Position numbers and translations under genes: made by a program
The notes under the pieces: generated by a model
What the model was told of the DNA's origin: nothing
Databases searched by the model: none
What the model saw: only the letters and a program-made list of their open reading frames with translations
Part shown: piece by piece, positions 1-11,203 of the stretch
Layout of the letters: each line of letters opens with the position of its first letter
How positions within the stretch are numbered: position 1 is the stretch's first letter
Origin: Ascochyta rabiei
Taxonomy: Eukaryota > Ascomycota > Dothideomycetes > Pleosporales > Didymellaceae
Reading direction: 5' to 3'
Length of the DNA: 64,000 nt
Assembly: GCF_004011695.2 (NCBI RefSeq)
Contig: NC_082425.1
Location: 496,001 to 560,000 of the forward strand

Positions 1-3000
1 CTTCACCAGGCACACCGACAATGGCGTTTGCAAAGTCCTTCATGTTCAGCATTTTGATAACCTCCTCAACGTAATCGTATTTCTCCTGCTTCGGAACCGA
101 CTTTGGTTGACGGAGCACGGCTGAAAAGCGGAGCGCCTCGCGAACAGTGCTCGTCTCGAGATGGAGATCTTGCTGTTGGACGTAGCCAGTAGAACGCTGG
201 AAACTGGGATCCAATGGCTTTCCGTTCACGAGCATATCACCAGTGATGACGCCCATGGTAGTACGTTGAGCAAGAGAGTCGAGAAGAGTGGTTTTTCCGG
301 CGCCTGACACTCCCATTAATGCGGTTAGTGTGCCAGGTTTGACGTATCCAGAGACATGGTCCAATAGTCGTCGAGGTTCGCCCTTGATTTCGATGTCGTA
401 AACCACATCTCTCCATGTAAAGACGCCCTTGGACTCCTCAACAGCGCTAACATCGGTCTCGCCGCCTTCGGCACCTGCGCTTGGTCTAGCAGACTCTTCA
501 TCGGATGACTGCTTGCCACCTTTTTCCAGCATGTAAGCCGGAACATGGCCACGCTGGAAGACAAGCTGCTCGGCAGTGTTGGTGGTGGACGAATTGAGCT
601 CGACAGCGATGAAGTAGATGACCATGAAAAAGATCAGAAACCCAATAAGAATGCCAAAGTTGCGCCAGACGTGGGACCAGGAGTATTCGTAGGCGACTTC
701 AATGTAGGCGTCGCCAGAAACGAATCGCTGCCCAGCCACAGAACCTTGCGAGTTGCAGATGAACGAGTCTCCCGTCAGTGTGTATCCTGCCCCCATAGGG
801 ATAAAGCTCTCGCAGGGGTACTGAACACCGTGGAACTCATTAGCGAGTAGGATCTCGAAAGCATAGAACACCGGGTTGATCCATCTGATCCACGAGAACC
901 AGGGGTGCATGGATGGTATACGAACGACGAAACCGGTGTAGATAACGAGGATCAAGACCAGCACTCCTGCCAAAGCCATGGCTTGCGAGGCAGTCTTTGT
1001 CAATGCAGCTGTCGAACGGAAGATGGCAGCCATGACGAAGGTGCTGATGTAGGTGATCAAGAAGTATAAGAAGAATTGACCGGGCGTGTATCGAAGCTGA
1101 GCGAGAAAGTACAAGACGATGTTGAAGACCGCCCCCTGAAGAAACTTGACCGGTACGTCTGCGACAATGCCGGCTATAGCCTCTGTTGCTGGATGGTAGA
1201 ACGCGTAAGAATTGTGTTTTTCGACGATGGGCCTTTGGGAGTACAATCCGCTAATCTCACCAACGGAAGTCAGTGCATTGAAGAGAATAGCCAGGAACAA
1301 AACAGCTCCACGCCCTTGGAAAGAGTTGGTGCCTTTCGAGTGACCATAGTAGATAGAACCGACGATGAGAGCCATGATGAGATTAAGCATTGCCTGTGTG
1401 GCCGTGGAAGCAAAATCTCCCCAAATGCGCTGATACGCTCGAACAGTGTTGAGCTTGATCTGCATAGGAACGCTGATAAGGTACGGAGACTTGGGGCGGG
1501 CGTGCTTGGCCTGGATGTAGTTTTTCTTCTCACGGAACTCGGCAAGTGTAGAGTGTTGACCAACAGGGTTTTCCTGCTCGAACTGTTGGATTTCTTTGAG
1601 CAAGCTCTGGTACTCAGGCGAGTCGCGCCAGTACTTCTCGAACTCTTCTGGTGTGCGAGGAACCTTGTTCTCGAAGCCTTTGGCAGGCTGTCGCTCGTCG
1701 GTGTTTGTGACTGCTGTCAGGAAGTCACCGGTGGTTTGGCGTGGGGGGCAATACCAGCCCTGGCGTTCAAAGAAGCTTCGTGCTTTGTTGGCAGGGCCGA
1801 AGTAGATCTGATGTCCTTCGTACAGAACGGCCGCCTTGTCGAAACAATCGTACACACTCTGGGATGCTTGATAGATCGCGACAGCAGCGGCACCGCCGGT
1901 CATGTCAGAGCCAATCCGCAGTGAGCGAACAAATTTCAGTGCGGTTGCCGAGTCCAGACCACGAGTTGAGTTGTCCCACGAAGCAAAAGGAGCACCCGCA
2001 AGCAACATCTCAGCAACGGAAACACGCTTCCTCTCTCCACCACTGACTCCGCGGACGAAGTCGTTGCCTACTTTGGTGTTGTAGGTGTGACTCAAGCCGA
2101 GGACAGCCATGACAACCTGAGCGGTGTACTTGGCGAAGTCTTTACGGGAAGTCTCGTGGGGGCGGTGCGATGGTGTACGGACGGCGGCTGCAAACTCGAG
2201 GGTTTGACCGACTGTCAAGTGAGGGAAATGCTTGTCGACCTGAAAATCAATCTGTTAGCGTTGCCAATTTCAAGACGGAATAGCAGCAGACATACCTCTT
2301 GGTTGTAGACCGTCTCTCCCTTGAACTCCTTGATGACCTTGTGCTGCTCGATACCGTTGTAGTGAACACTGTCTCCGTCAACCTCAAGGCCGTGAAGTTC
2401 TCCTGTCAGCGCCTTGAGGAGAGTCGAGCATCCAGATCCGGGTCGACCAAGGACTACACAAAGCTCGCCGGCCTTGATGATACCATCGAAGCTGTGGAGA
2501 ATCTGTTTACGGTCCTTCTTGCCGAAGCTGATAAACTCCTGTGGCCGAATGGGTGCCATCAGCATGTCGGCGACAGTCTTCTGCAACTGCAGCGCTGCGC
2601 CCGATCCATACACATTGAGGTTCTTGTACACAACGGAAAGCTTCTTCATCTCAATACCCTCGCCTTCAAGGTAATGTCTGAAGGAGCGCAAAAACTTGGT
2701 AAGATCGAAGGAGTCGCTGCTGGGGTCCATGGATGGATCATTCGGCTCTGCGATGCTGTGACGGGTTCCTTGCCGGGACATGCTCAAGCTGGTAAGAGCT
2801 CGCTGCAGATTTCTCCTTTCCTCGTCGTTAATCTCAGGTCTTGTGATTGTGCGCTCCATAGGCGAGCCTTCGCTATCGTCGGTATCTGACACCTTGGTTC
2901 CTTTCCGGGTTCGGCGCTGACCGTTGGAACCATATCGTGTGAAGGAAGAGTCGGTGGAACTCCCAGTAGCCACCTTCTCGAGAGGCACTTGGTCCTCGGC

Positions 3001-3378
3001 TCCATTGTGAAGATACTGGTTGTCGTTTGTTGTGCCGGCATCTTGGAAGAGCCCAACGCCAGCTCCAGCCAGTCCACCTGCTGCAAGACTGCCGGCGTCG
3101 TGTGTGTCGCGGTTCTCTGCATTAGAAAATAGGCCATAGCTGGCACGAGATGTCGAGCGTTGCACCTGTGCCTGGTCGGACGAATACTGCCCGTCAGGAA
3201 GATAGGTTTCGCGACCAGACTCTGTTCTGAGAATGCCATCAAACGGGCTGGCTAGCTCACTGACTCTAGAAGTGTGTTGTTGTGATTGTGATGTTGAGAA
3301 TGACGTCGTGTTTGAAAACACCTGGTTGCCAGATGACATGTTGGTGAAGTCACCTTGATCTTGGTGATTCTGAGCCAT
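1..3378 (-). CDS. PDR-type (ABCG) ABC transporter, 3' end outside window
   Basis: Full-size fungal pleiotropic-drug-resistance transporter that would use ATP to export lipophilic compounds across the plasma membrane. Exon 1 is 3378-2296, an intron lies at 2240-2295, and exon 2 runs from 2239 past the window start. The N-terminus is Ser/Thr/Gln-rich. It is followed by the first nucleotide-binding domain, whose Walker A (GRPGSGCST, about residue 309) has Cys instead of Lys, as is usual in the first domain of fungal PDR pumps. The signature SGGERKR is encoded near 2.0 kb, then a block of hydrophobic segments, then a second Walker A of the canonical GAGKTT type near 0.3 kb. The window stops at the Pro-Gly-Glu stretch before the second signature. 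The ATG at 3378 was chosen because the frame upstream has only a TTG. Family certain; substrate unknown. Confidence 0.93.
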
Positions 3379-5675
3379 GGCGGGCAACAACAGGTGTGAA
3401 TGTCGAAGCAGTGGTTGTTATTGATCGAGATCGCAGCACCGCTTGCAGCATAATAAACACACTCGAACCCTTCCCCAACATTACATCAATGCTCAGATCT
3501 TCAGCCACTCGGAAGGCGGATCGATGAGTTGTCCGTAATTAGCTTGTGCGCTGAAAACGGACGAGCTGGGTGCCAAACAAAGGCTCCATCCGATAGGGCA
3601 GGCCTGAGCGCATCTCTACGCTACGGCGGGACGATCAGGACGAAAAGAGCTTGATTCTGCGCTTGCAGACGCGTTGATGCTCCAGACTCCAACACTAAAG
3701 GATTGGTCCCTCTGGAGCTTTGAACAATGACGTGGTGCTGACCCGGATGTGTGCGGGAGATGGAGCGCGTTCTGTAGTCTCAACAACCTGGCCAATGGTT
3801 AAAACCAGATGCACTACAGTGTCAACCTGTGGTTCTGACAGTTTATAGCCGCGTAGAATTGCTGCAGATGCCGGACGCAGCAGGCAAGAACAGAGCCTGT
3901 GCAGATCGCCAGAACAGTATTGGCGGCGACTCGTTTTCGGGCTCTACCGAGGAGGGTGGCCACTTGGCCGGCGCACCCTGCGGACGAACTTTTTCCAGAA
4001 GACGTCTTGGTAAGACCCTCTGCTCCGCCAAGCCAGATTTCGCCGCGAATCCATCGACCTGCTTCGGATGGTATTGCTACAACAACCAAGTTGTCAGGAT
4101 TGGCGGTGCAGGCGTATCCATCGACTCGCGCTTCCAGCCTTGCGGATGCAGCCGAACCAGCCCCCCCACCCACGTCATCGTACCATAGCCTTGAACGCCT
4201 GGCTTGCCGAGACACTCTTCATGAACAACGGCCATTGAATAGTTGTCTTTCCATCTTCGCTACGAGCACCGCACACGCTCGCTACCAGTAACTGCCGACA
4301 TGCTATCGCGTGCTCTACCAGTGGCTAGGCATGCGAGCAAACGGCCCGACTTTGCACTGGATAGATGAAGGCTTTTGGATTCTTCAGGCAGCAAAACAGA
4401 CACATTCGGGGGTACTACATAGTAGAGAAGCTACTCCGTGCACTAGAGGCAGTACATTCACCTACTCCCCACATCTCCTGAAAGCCTGCGCCCACAGACG
4501 CACCCTCGCTCTCGTGTCGAGTGCCAACGGGACCCGCGCGTAACAAACGTCCGGGATTTCCGATCCTCGGTGGCGGTTGCGGCGGCGGCCGCGGCCGCCG
4601 CGATGGAGGCGCAGCCGGGTACGGAGCTTTGCGTTGTAGGGCTGAACGAAGCTGATGTCAGGCTGTGCACAAAGCAACGGATGTCAAGCGTGCATATGTT
4701 CCGAACCCCCCCTTTGTGGAGCTTTTGCACGCGTGCTCTCCACTTCCAGAATGCACGTTCCGGCTCTCCTTTTATCATCCTCAACTCATCTCTGTTGAGC
4801 CCCTGGGTCGGTGAGCATAGGTATAGTCTTCGGCCAAGCGGCGTTCTCCAACCAGGGTTGTCAACAGACAAAAGTGATCGACGCTTTGATTCGTGAACAG
4901 ACCAAGCGCTGGGACTTGCACAGCTCCATCGACAGCAGCGGTGTGCAACGTGCACGCCCAAAACAGTATCAAACAGGCGATCAATTCTGTTTGTCGACAA
5001 CTCTGTCTCCAACACCAAAAAATAAAAGCACGCTACGTGTCCTGCTGGCTTGCGTCCTCGTCAACACATGTTGTGCTCTGTTTTGACTCGAATAGTTGAC
5101 TCGAATAGTTGACTCGAACAATTGACTCGAATAGTTGACTCGAACAATTGACTCGAATAGTTGACTCGAACAATTGACTCGAACAGTTTGGCTTGCACCC
5201 CTTCTTTCCCAAAACGCATCCGTGTGCAAACTACAAGGACAAGTAGTTACCTACCAACACCATCTCAGCGTCAAACTGCTCTCTATTCCACCACACGACG
5301 CAACACTGCTATGCTCTAAGATCACTACTCGTTGCTGACATGGTGGTTCTCGCATCCTTTTCCTCTGAAGAGACGGCCGGCAGGATCTGCAGAGGGGGGT
5401 TGTGCGTGCATTGAGTTCTGCGAGCGGATGTCCAGATTGCACGTGGCGTGTTCCAGGGTTGTCGGTGGGATGGCGAAGACGCGAGGGTGTGTTTATTGGT
5501 TTCGTGTGTGAGTGAGTGAGTAGTACTACACTGCAGTCTAGAGGTCTACTAAAAACACAGTCACTCATCCACGAGCGCCTCTTGCTGTGGTCGCCTCGGG
5601 TTACTCCCACCGCTCTGAACCCAGATCTCACGCGATGCCCAGACTCGCAACTCCCCGCGTTCTTACCCTTTGTTC
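3379..5675. other. Intergenic region, no convincing gene
   Basis: About 2.3 kb between the ABC transporter start and the PRO1 stop. Short open frames occur on both strands (for example 3814-4215 and 4458-5018), but they overlap one another and show no recognisable domain. The part next to 3378 must hold the ABC transporter promoter. It also contains a 20-bp perfect GC palindrome near 4.58-4.60 kb and the 13-bp minisatellite at 5083-5186. Confidence 0.6.
5083..5186. repeat. 13-bp minisatellite, eight units
   Basis: Eight contiguous copies of TTGACTCGAAYAR. Two variants (ending ATAG or ACAA) alternate in the order A A B A B A B, then a final ACAG copy, so a 26-bp higher-order unit is visible. 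It lies about 500 bp beyond the PRO1 stop codon. Confidence 0.95.
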
Positions 5676-7260
5676 CTAATGCTCCAGCAGCGGCGTGGAC
5701 GGCCTGCTGCTCTCGAGCCCGAAAAACGCTATGTTGTCCCTCACAGCCACGTACTCGCTATCTGCATACCCCAGCTCGTTGACAATCTGCGTCGAGTGCA
5801 TGCCCTTGATCCGGCGAATCTCAGAAGCTGAGTAGTTGACGACCGCTCTGCCAATCTCAAAGGGCGCTGGGTTGGTCGGCTCGTAGAGCGGCGTGTGGGA
5901 GCTGGTTTGCGGTAGTGTGTGTCGTAGGGGGGTGGGCGCGTGGGTGTGTGTTGTGTGGGTAGGGGGTGGTGTTGCGAGTGGGGTAGACGTAGTGGCTGGG
6001 GCGGAGGTGGTGTTGAGGCGCTTGACGACGACAAGGCGCACGGCTTCTTGCTGGGCGAACTGGCCGTCTACGTCGACGATGCCGACGGGCAGAAGTCCGG
6101 CCTTGTCGTGGAGCGCTTTGTAGGCGCCGCTGTCGATGTAGATGGTCCCGTGGGGCGCGAGACCGTGCAGGATCCAGAAGTAGCGGTCTCGGATTGGGTG
6201 TGAGATGGGCAGGAAGCGTGTGTGTAGCGGGACGGGATCGGCGTTGGGCTGCAGGGTGCGGACTGTGGTGGTTTGGTTCTGAGTGTCGGGGAGAGAGGAC
6301 GTAGACGAGGAGAGGTCGTGGGAGGAGGCGTGGAGATTCAGCGCGGCGGTCTGCGCCAGTGGGAGGGCGTCGTCTTGCAAGCTGCTGACTGAATTGCCAC
6401 TCGAAAGGTTCGCCTTCCGCCAGCGCTCGGAGTGCTTGATGATGGCTGAGATGTTGCCCGGCTTCGAGCTCTTGGTGATGACCGTTGTGACACCAGCACT
6501 TGTCGCCAGTCTCGCAGCAACAATCTTGGTGCTCATTCCTCCCGTGCCTAGCGCCGAGCCTGCCGAGTTGACATCTGCGGTCAACTCTGAGATGTTTTCG
6601 ACGACCTCAATCGCCTTGGCATCCGGGTTGGTCCTTGGATTCTTGTCGTACAAGCAGTCGACGTCTGTCATCAGGAACAGGTAGTCGGCCTGCACCATAC
6701 CCGCGGTGATGGCGCTCAGCGTATCGTTGTCGCCAAACTTGATTTCCGTGACAGCCAGGGTGTCGTTCTCGTTGACAATCGGTATGACGCCCATGCTCAG
6801 CAGCTCAATGAAGGTGTTCTGCGCATTCTGATACTGGGCACGATCCGAGATGTCGTTCCTCGTCAACAGCACCTGCGCAATCGGCTGGCTCAGGTTGCCG
6901 AACAGCTGGTCCCACAGCGAGATCAGCTTGCACTGGCCAATGGCAGCCAGTGCCTGGACTTTGGGGAGGTGTTTTGGGCGGCGGGGGAGGTTCATGCGTC
7001 GTAGGCCAACGCCGATGGCACCAGACGAGACGATGACGACGCGGTGGCCGTCGGCGTGGAGCTTGCACGCGGTTTCGACGATGAGGGAGAGAATGGACAG
7101 AAGCGGCTGGTGGGTCTCCTCGTCGACTATGGAGCTGGTGCCTGCCGAGGATCGGTAAGTTGGTCTTGCGTGCACAGTGGGGGAAGTGTACGCGAGAGAG
7201 AATACCGAGTTTTATGACGACGGTCAACTGGCCGGGCATCTTCTTCATGTGGACCGCCAT
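5676..7260 (-). CDS. PRO1: Glutamate 5-kinase (gamma-glutamyl kinase)
   Basis: Phosphorylates L-glutamate to gamma-glutamyl phosphate, the first step of proline synthesis. Exon 1 is 7260-7206, the intron 7142-7205, exon 2 7141-5676, giving 506 aa. Splicing restores the family start VVIKLGTSSI, which no single frame contains. The amino-acid kinase domain follows, with [11 protein letters not shown], the GQ...LLTRND region, NENDTLAV and the FGDNDTLSA substrate segment. The C-terminal part is a PUA domain (DSGA near the start, then [14 protein letters not shown]). The PUA domain is interrupted by a Thr/Pro/His-rich low-complexity insert of roughly 50 residues (near 5.88-6.01 kb), unusual for the family and probably a surface loop. 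It is divergent from ATP23 with about 300 bp between the two start codons. Confidence 0.95.
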
Positions 7261-7566
7261 GGCGCGAGTGAGTGCCCGTGGGAGCGCTGCGGGGGAGGGG
7301 GGTTATATACACATGCGCCCTTGTCCACACAAGCAAGGCGGTGTTCAGCGACTGGAAATCGCCCAAAATCAAAATGCCGGGCTCGGATCGGACATGGGCG
7401 TCCACAGCGGTGCTCCTCTGCCTCCCATTGGCTCCCGCATTGCCCTACGACGGCCGCCCGCGACTTTTGCGCCGGCAACGCAGCCAGCGCACTGACGGGC
7501 CGCAACCACCTTCACGCCCTACACACGCACACGCACACGCACACGCACACATCTCCCACCCGCAGC
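7261..7566. promoter_or_regulatory. Shared divergent promoter PRO1/ATP23
   Basis: 306 bp between the two divergent start codons. It must hold both core promoters. A short CA-rich repeat (alternating ACGCAC units, about 7519-7552) sits just before the ATP23 ATG. No specific factor site is claimed. Confidence 0.5.
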
Positions 7567-8604
7567 ATGTCCAAGCCCGATCAAGCCGCCGATGGCGCCC
7601 ACCCGGCCGCCATTGCGCAACCCGCGCCCCCAGCGCCCAGACTCGACCCAGTCTACTACAACTGGAGCAACACCTTCTCCATCATGCTGGGGCGCATGAC
7701 AGGCTCGCGAGACGTCGAGCTAGAAAAGAACTACTTCACAGAGCTCGACGCGACCAAAGCCGAGACCATCTGCAACCGCTGCGAGTCCAACAAGACATAC
7801 CTGCTGCAGTACTCGCCCATCATCCGCTTCCTTTCCCACGAAGTCGCCAAGCTGGGCGGCGACCTGAACGAGTCCAACATCCTGTGCCGCATGTGCACAA
7901 ACGAGCAGTCCGGCGGGTTCAGCCTCGACCACGGGATCCTGCTGTGCGCGAACAAGTTTAGGAACAGAGGCCACCAGGAGGACACCATGGCGCACGAGAT
8001 GGTGCACGCGTGGGACCATTTGAAGTGGAAGGTCGACGCGAACAACCTGCGCCACCAGGCGTGTTTGGAGGTATGGCCCGCCTTTTCCTTATTTTCTTTT
8101 CTTTTCTTTTCTTTTCTTTTCTTTTCTTTTCTTTTCTTTTCTTTTCCTTTCCGTTCCTTTGGACCCAGACACAGCCAACACAACCACAACCAACACAACC
8201 AACACAACCAACACAACCAACACAACCAACACAACCAACACAACCAACACAACCAACACAACCAACACAACCAACACAACCAACACAACCAACACAACCA
8301 ACACAACCAACACAACCAACACAACCAACACAACCAACACAACCAACACAACCAACACAGCACTAATTCACCACAGATCCGCGCCAGCACACTAAGCGGC
8401 GAGTGCCGCTTCGCCCGCGAGTTCTTCACCCGCAACCAATGGCGCATCACCGAGCAGCTGCAGGCGTGCGTGCGCCGCCGCGCCGAGCTATCCATGCTGC
8501 AGCGCCCGCAGATCAAAGACGAGGCGCACGCGAAGAAGGTCGTCAACGAGGTGTGGGAGAGCTGCTTCAATGATACGAGGCCGTTTGATGAGATTTATCG
8601 CTGA
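7567..8604 (+). CDS. ATP23: Mitochondrial inner membrane protease ATP23
   Basis: Zinc metalloprotease of the intermembrane space. In yeast it processes the Atp6 precursor and helps assemble the ATP synthase Fo sector. Exon 1 is 7567-8070, the intron 8071-8376, exon 2 8377-8604, giving 243 aa, typical for the family. Cys pairs near residues 69/72 and further downstream precede the zinc-binding motif HEMVH at residues 143-147. The tail with NQWRI and the Cys-Phe-Asn-Asp-Thr-Arg-Pro-Phe-Asp end matches ATP23. The intron is phase 0, 306 nt long (a multiple of three), and has no stop in the coding frame. It is filled with two satellites but has proper GTATGG...CACAG borders and a CTAAT branch-like element. 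The ATG at 7567 follows the shared promoter; upstream in-frame sequence is open but not family-like. Confidence 0.94.
   Translation: MSKPDQAADGAHPAAIAQPAPPAPRLDPVYYNWSNTFSIMLGRMTGSRDVELEKNYFTELDATKAETICNRCESNKTYLLQYSPIIRFLSHEVAKLGGDLNESNILCRMCTNEQSGGFSLDHGILLCANKFRNRGHQEDTMAHEMVHAWDHLKWKVDANNLRHQACLEVWPAFSLFSFLFFSFLFFSFLFFSFPFRSFGPRHSQHNHNQHNQHNQHNQHNQHNQHNQHNQHNQHNQHNQHNQHNQHNQHNQHNQHNQHNQHNQHSTNSPQIRASTLSGECRFAREFFTRNQWRITEQLQACVRRRAELSMLQRPQIKDEAHAKKVVNEVWESCFNDTRPFDEIYR
8091..8359. repeat. Two satellites inside the ATP23 intron
   Basis: A (CTTTT)n tract of about 12 units (8091-8150) is followed by about 20 tandem copies of a 9-bp unit, CAACACAAC (about 8177-8357). Together they make up almost the whole 306-nt intron. 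Because the second unit is a multiple of three and lacks stop triplets, all forward frames and the reverse strand stay open across it, producing spurious long open frames. Confidence 0.93.
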
Positions 8605-9439
8605 CGGAGGGGCGAGAAGAGACACAAGGGGGTATGAGGTGTATGATATTGTGAGATATAGAATAGGCGGTATGATGCGGGCATAGCGATGGCGTTTATG
8701 TGGGTATGGACAGAATTGCGTTCAAGGATTGATTCTCTTCCTTCTTGACAATTCTCTTTCCTTTACTATTTCACTTTACTATCATGTTTCTCTCTACTTT
8801 TACTATTTCTCTACTTTTACTATTCCTCTACTTTTACTATTTCTCTACTTTTACTATTTCTCTACTTTTACTATTCCTCTACTTTTACTACGTTATTTTA
8901 CTTTACTTTTAATACTTCTCTCTACTTTTACTATTTCACTTTACTTTTATTAGTTCTCTCTACTCTTACTATTTCTCTCTACTTTTACTATTTCTCTCTA
9001 CTTTTACTATTTCTCTTCCCTTTCAACATTTTACTTTATTTTTACTATTTCTCTACCTTTACTATTAGTCTACTTTTACTACTTCTCTACTTTTACTACT
9101 TCACTTCACTTTCAACATTTCTCTTCACCTTCGACATTTCTTAACCGGCTTCGTTTGCATAGCCCGCGGAAGAAGATGGCTCTCGAACAACCTCACTTCG
9201 TCCGGAAACACGCTAAAGCCTGCTGAGGCATGCACCTTAGAGAAGCTAGAGCACAAGGCTGACAGTAAGCACGATCTGATCTCGTGATCGCAAAGATGCT
9301 CGGGCACCATGCATAGCCCCACTCTCCACGCCTCAGCCTTCTGATCGCACCTGATTTCTTGCGGACGCCTTTGGTCAGTAGCATACTTCTCTTCAGGCCG
9401 AGCACCACTCCATCATACTGTCTTCGACCAGCAGACCTG
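8605..9439. repeat. Intergenic pyrimidine-rich minisatellite
   Basis: The spacer between ATP23 and the HET gene. From about 8760 to 9125 it consists of degenerate copies of a roughly 17-bp unit (CTCTA CTTTTA CTATTT), with strong strand asymmetry (almost no G on the plus strand). The unit drifts, so it is an old or rapidly diverging array. No gene seen. Confidence 0.85.
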
Positions 9440-11203
9440 ATGGACCGGCCGATCCTGCAGACTCCACAACCTGATGAAGGAAGCAATCACCTAGAGCTCT
9501 TCGCAATGGACGCTGTGGAGGTCGAGTCCAATAAACAGAGCCATCAGTATACCGAGTCCAGTAAGCAGAGCCATCAGTGTACGCAGCCCAACGTCTGGGC
9601 CGAAGCATACCAGCTTTCAGTAGAGGCACCACTCTACAGCCTTCCCTCCAACGAAGAGCTGAGACAAAGCGAGATGGCACGCTTCCGTCACGCGTCTATC
9701 GATCAAGGAACCAAATCGATACGGCTTCTGAGAATAAACGAAGAGCTTTCAGGAAAAGGACTCATTCAGTGCAGCATGATCCACGCCACTACCAGTGCCA
9801 CGTACATGTGTTTGTCCTATGTCTGGGACTTCTCCTCGCAACCTGAACCGGAGCCCGAACCGCATTGTGAAGTCAAACCTTCGTATTTCGACCAGGGGTT
9901 TGGATACTCGTCGCCGGGAACTCTCCACCACAACTTCTCCTACTTGTCGCTAAAAGGGGACCATGATTCCCACCGACCCCGACTTCGCGTTATCCTGATA
10001 GACGACTGCCCATTTCTCGTGCTCCAGAATCTGTTCGAATTCCTCTGCATGGCGCGCGAGGGAACCTTTGACTTATCGACACCTCTATGGATCGATGCTC
10101 TGTGTATCGACCAAACGAATCTGTCGGAGAGAAACCACCAGGTCGCACAGATGGGGGAAATCTACTCGTCTGCAAAGTCTGTGCACGCATGGCTGGGCAA
10201 AGTGGCATGGTCCGTACCCGAAGAGCCCGAGACGAGAATGTTCGATCCAGCGAAGGGCTGGATCAAGAAAAGACGCTCAGATCACAGCCCAAGACCGTTG
10301 CTGGAAGACATCCTATCGGTGCTGTTGTCAGACCGTAATTTGCACGTCGCACGCAATCCAGATCTGGAAGAAGGCCTGTTCGAGCAGTTTATGCGGAATC
10401 CTTACTGGGAGCGTGCTTGGGTCATGCAAGAGATGTTCCTGGCTCGGGAACTGACATTCTGGCTCGATGCCCTGCCCATGGACAAGAGCGGTCTATCAAG
10501 ACTAGAGGAATGTGTCAAAGAGTCACCCCGATCCGGTAGACTCCTTGGTTGGTTCAGCAAATCGTGGGAACACTACTTGGCCTACAGTTCCCACTTCATC
10601 AAGAGTAAACCGCCATCCGACCTGTTGTCGTTGCTTGCTGAGTTCCCAAATAGGAAGTGTGCCAATCCACTGGACCGCGTTTTCTCACTGCTAGCCATAT
10701 GTCCGGGAGAGAAGTCAAACATAGCGGTCGACTACGGCATGAGTGTCGGAAGGCTCACGTATCAGGTCCTCTATTACCAACCAGAGCGGCTATGCATTTG
10801 CTCTGCCAGCATCGTGATAAATTCACTGAAGGATGGTCTCAGCATCTGTTCATCCAGCGACGAACTCCACATCCCCTGGCTTGAATTCCGTCTACCAGCA
10901 ACAGACATCGTGATGCAAAAGCGACCCCGGCGTCAGCCCAGCCGAGCCTCCAAACGCGAAAACATCCTACTGTCTATGGACTGCTCGGCTGTTTGCAGAG
11001 CCTCAGGCCCATGGAGAGATCAATGGAGCGTGCCCTCAACACCCACCAGACACGCCCGAGCAGTAGCCACCGACGCACGAAAGGAGACGTACACGATTCG
11101 GGTAGCATTGGACTTCTTCTGCTCCCAGTCAATACACGAGCGGCGCCTCTGCGAGAACGCGCGATCGTCTCAGTCGACCGGGGTTCGCTTGGGATGGGGA
11201 TGA
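9440..11203 (+). CDS. HET-domain (heterokaryon incompatibility) protein
   Basis: 587 aa if started at the first true ATG of the frame (9440). HET proteins trigger incompatibility cell death or act as fungal NLR-like effectors; the partner here is unknown. HET-domain blocks in order: LSYVW (about residue 126), LWIDALCIDQ (about 215-224) followed by ERNHQVAQMGEIYSSA and VHAWLG, then PYWERAWVMQE and, after a gap, a C-x-NPLDRVFSLLAI block (about 406). The N-terminus carries a short internal duplication (QSHQYTESSK / QSHQCTQ). No second domain is recognised in the C-terminal 150 residues. It is flanked by satellites on both sides and not linked to neighbours by function. No intron is needed. The exact start is uncertain (alternative ATG about 66 nt downstream). 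Confidence 0.88.
   Translation: MDRPILQTPQPDEGSNHLELFAMDAVEVESNKQSHQYTESSKQSHQCTQPNVWAEAYQLSVEAPLYSLPSNEELRQSEMARFRHASIDQGTKSIRLLRINEELSGKGLIQCSMIHATTSATYMCLSYVWDFSSQPEPEPEPHCEVKPSYFDQGFGYSSPGTLHHNFSYLSLKGDHDSHRPRLRVILIDDCPFLVLQNLFEFLCMAREGTFDLSTPLWIDALCIDQTNLSERNHQVAQMGEIYSSAKSVHAWLGKVAWSVPEEPETRMFDPAKGWIKKRRSDHSPRPLLEDILSVLLSDRNLHVARNPDLEEGLFEQFMRNPYWERAWVMQEMFLARELTFWLDALPMDKSGLSRLEECVKESPRSGRLLGWFSKSWEHYLAYSSHFIKSKPPSDLLSLLAEFPNRKCANPLDRVFSLLAICPGEKSNIAVDYGMSVGRLTYQVLYYQPERLCICSASIVINSLKDGLSICSSSDELHIPWLEFRLPATDIVMQKRPRRQPSRASKRENILLSMDCSAVCRASGPWRDQWSVPSTPTRHARAVATDARKETYTIRVALDFFCSQSIHERRLCENARSSQSTGVRLGWG

Noticed and set aside
545..2889. Several long plus-strand open frames (for example 1076-1924 and 2299-2889)
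   Set aside because: They lie antisense to the ABC transporter, whose domains and intron explain the sequence.
4579..4600. 20-bp GC palindrome as a regulatory site or terminator
   Set aside because: It is a simple GCG/GCC repeat; no gene boundary supports a function.
3814..5018. Overlapping open frames of 100-190 codons on both strands
   Set aside because: No domain, they mask one another, and no splice structure improves them.
8177..8357. Possible CRISPR-like array
   Set aside because: Units are contiguous 9-mers without unique spacers, in a eukaryotic intron.
8089..8570. Minus-strand frames made of Leu-Cys-Trp or Leu-Val-Val repeats
   Set aside because: Products of the ATP23 intron satellites.
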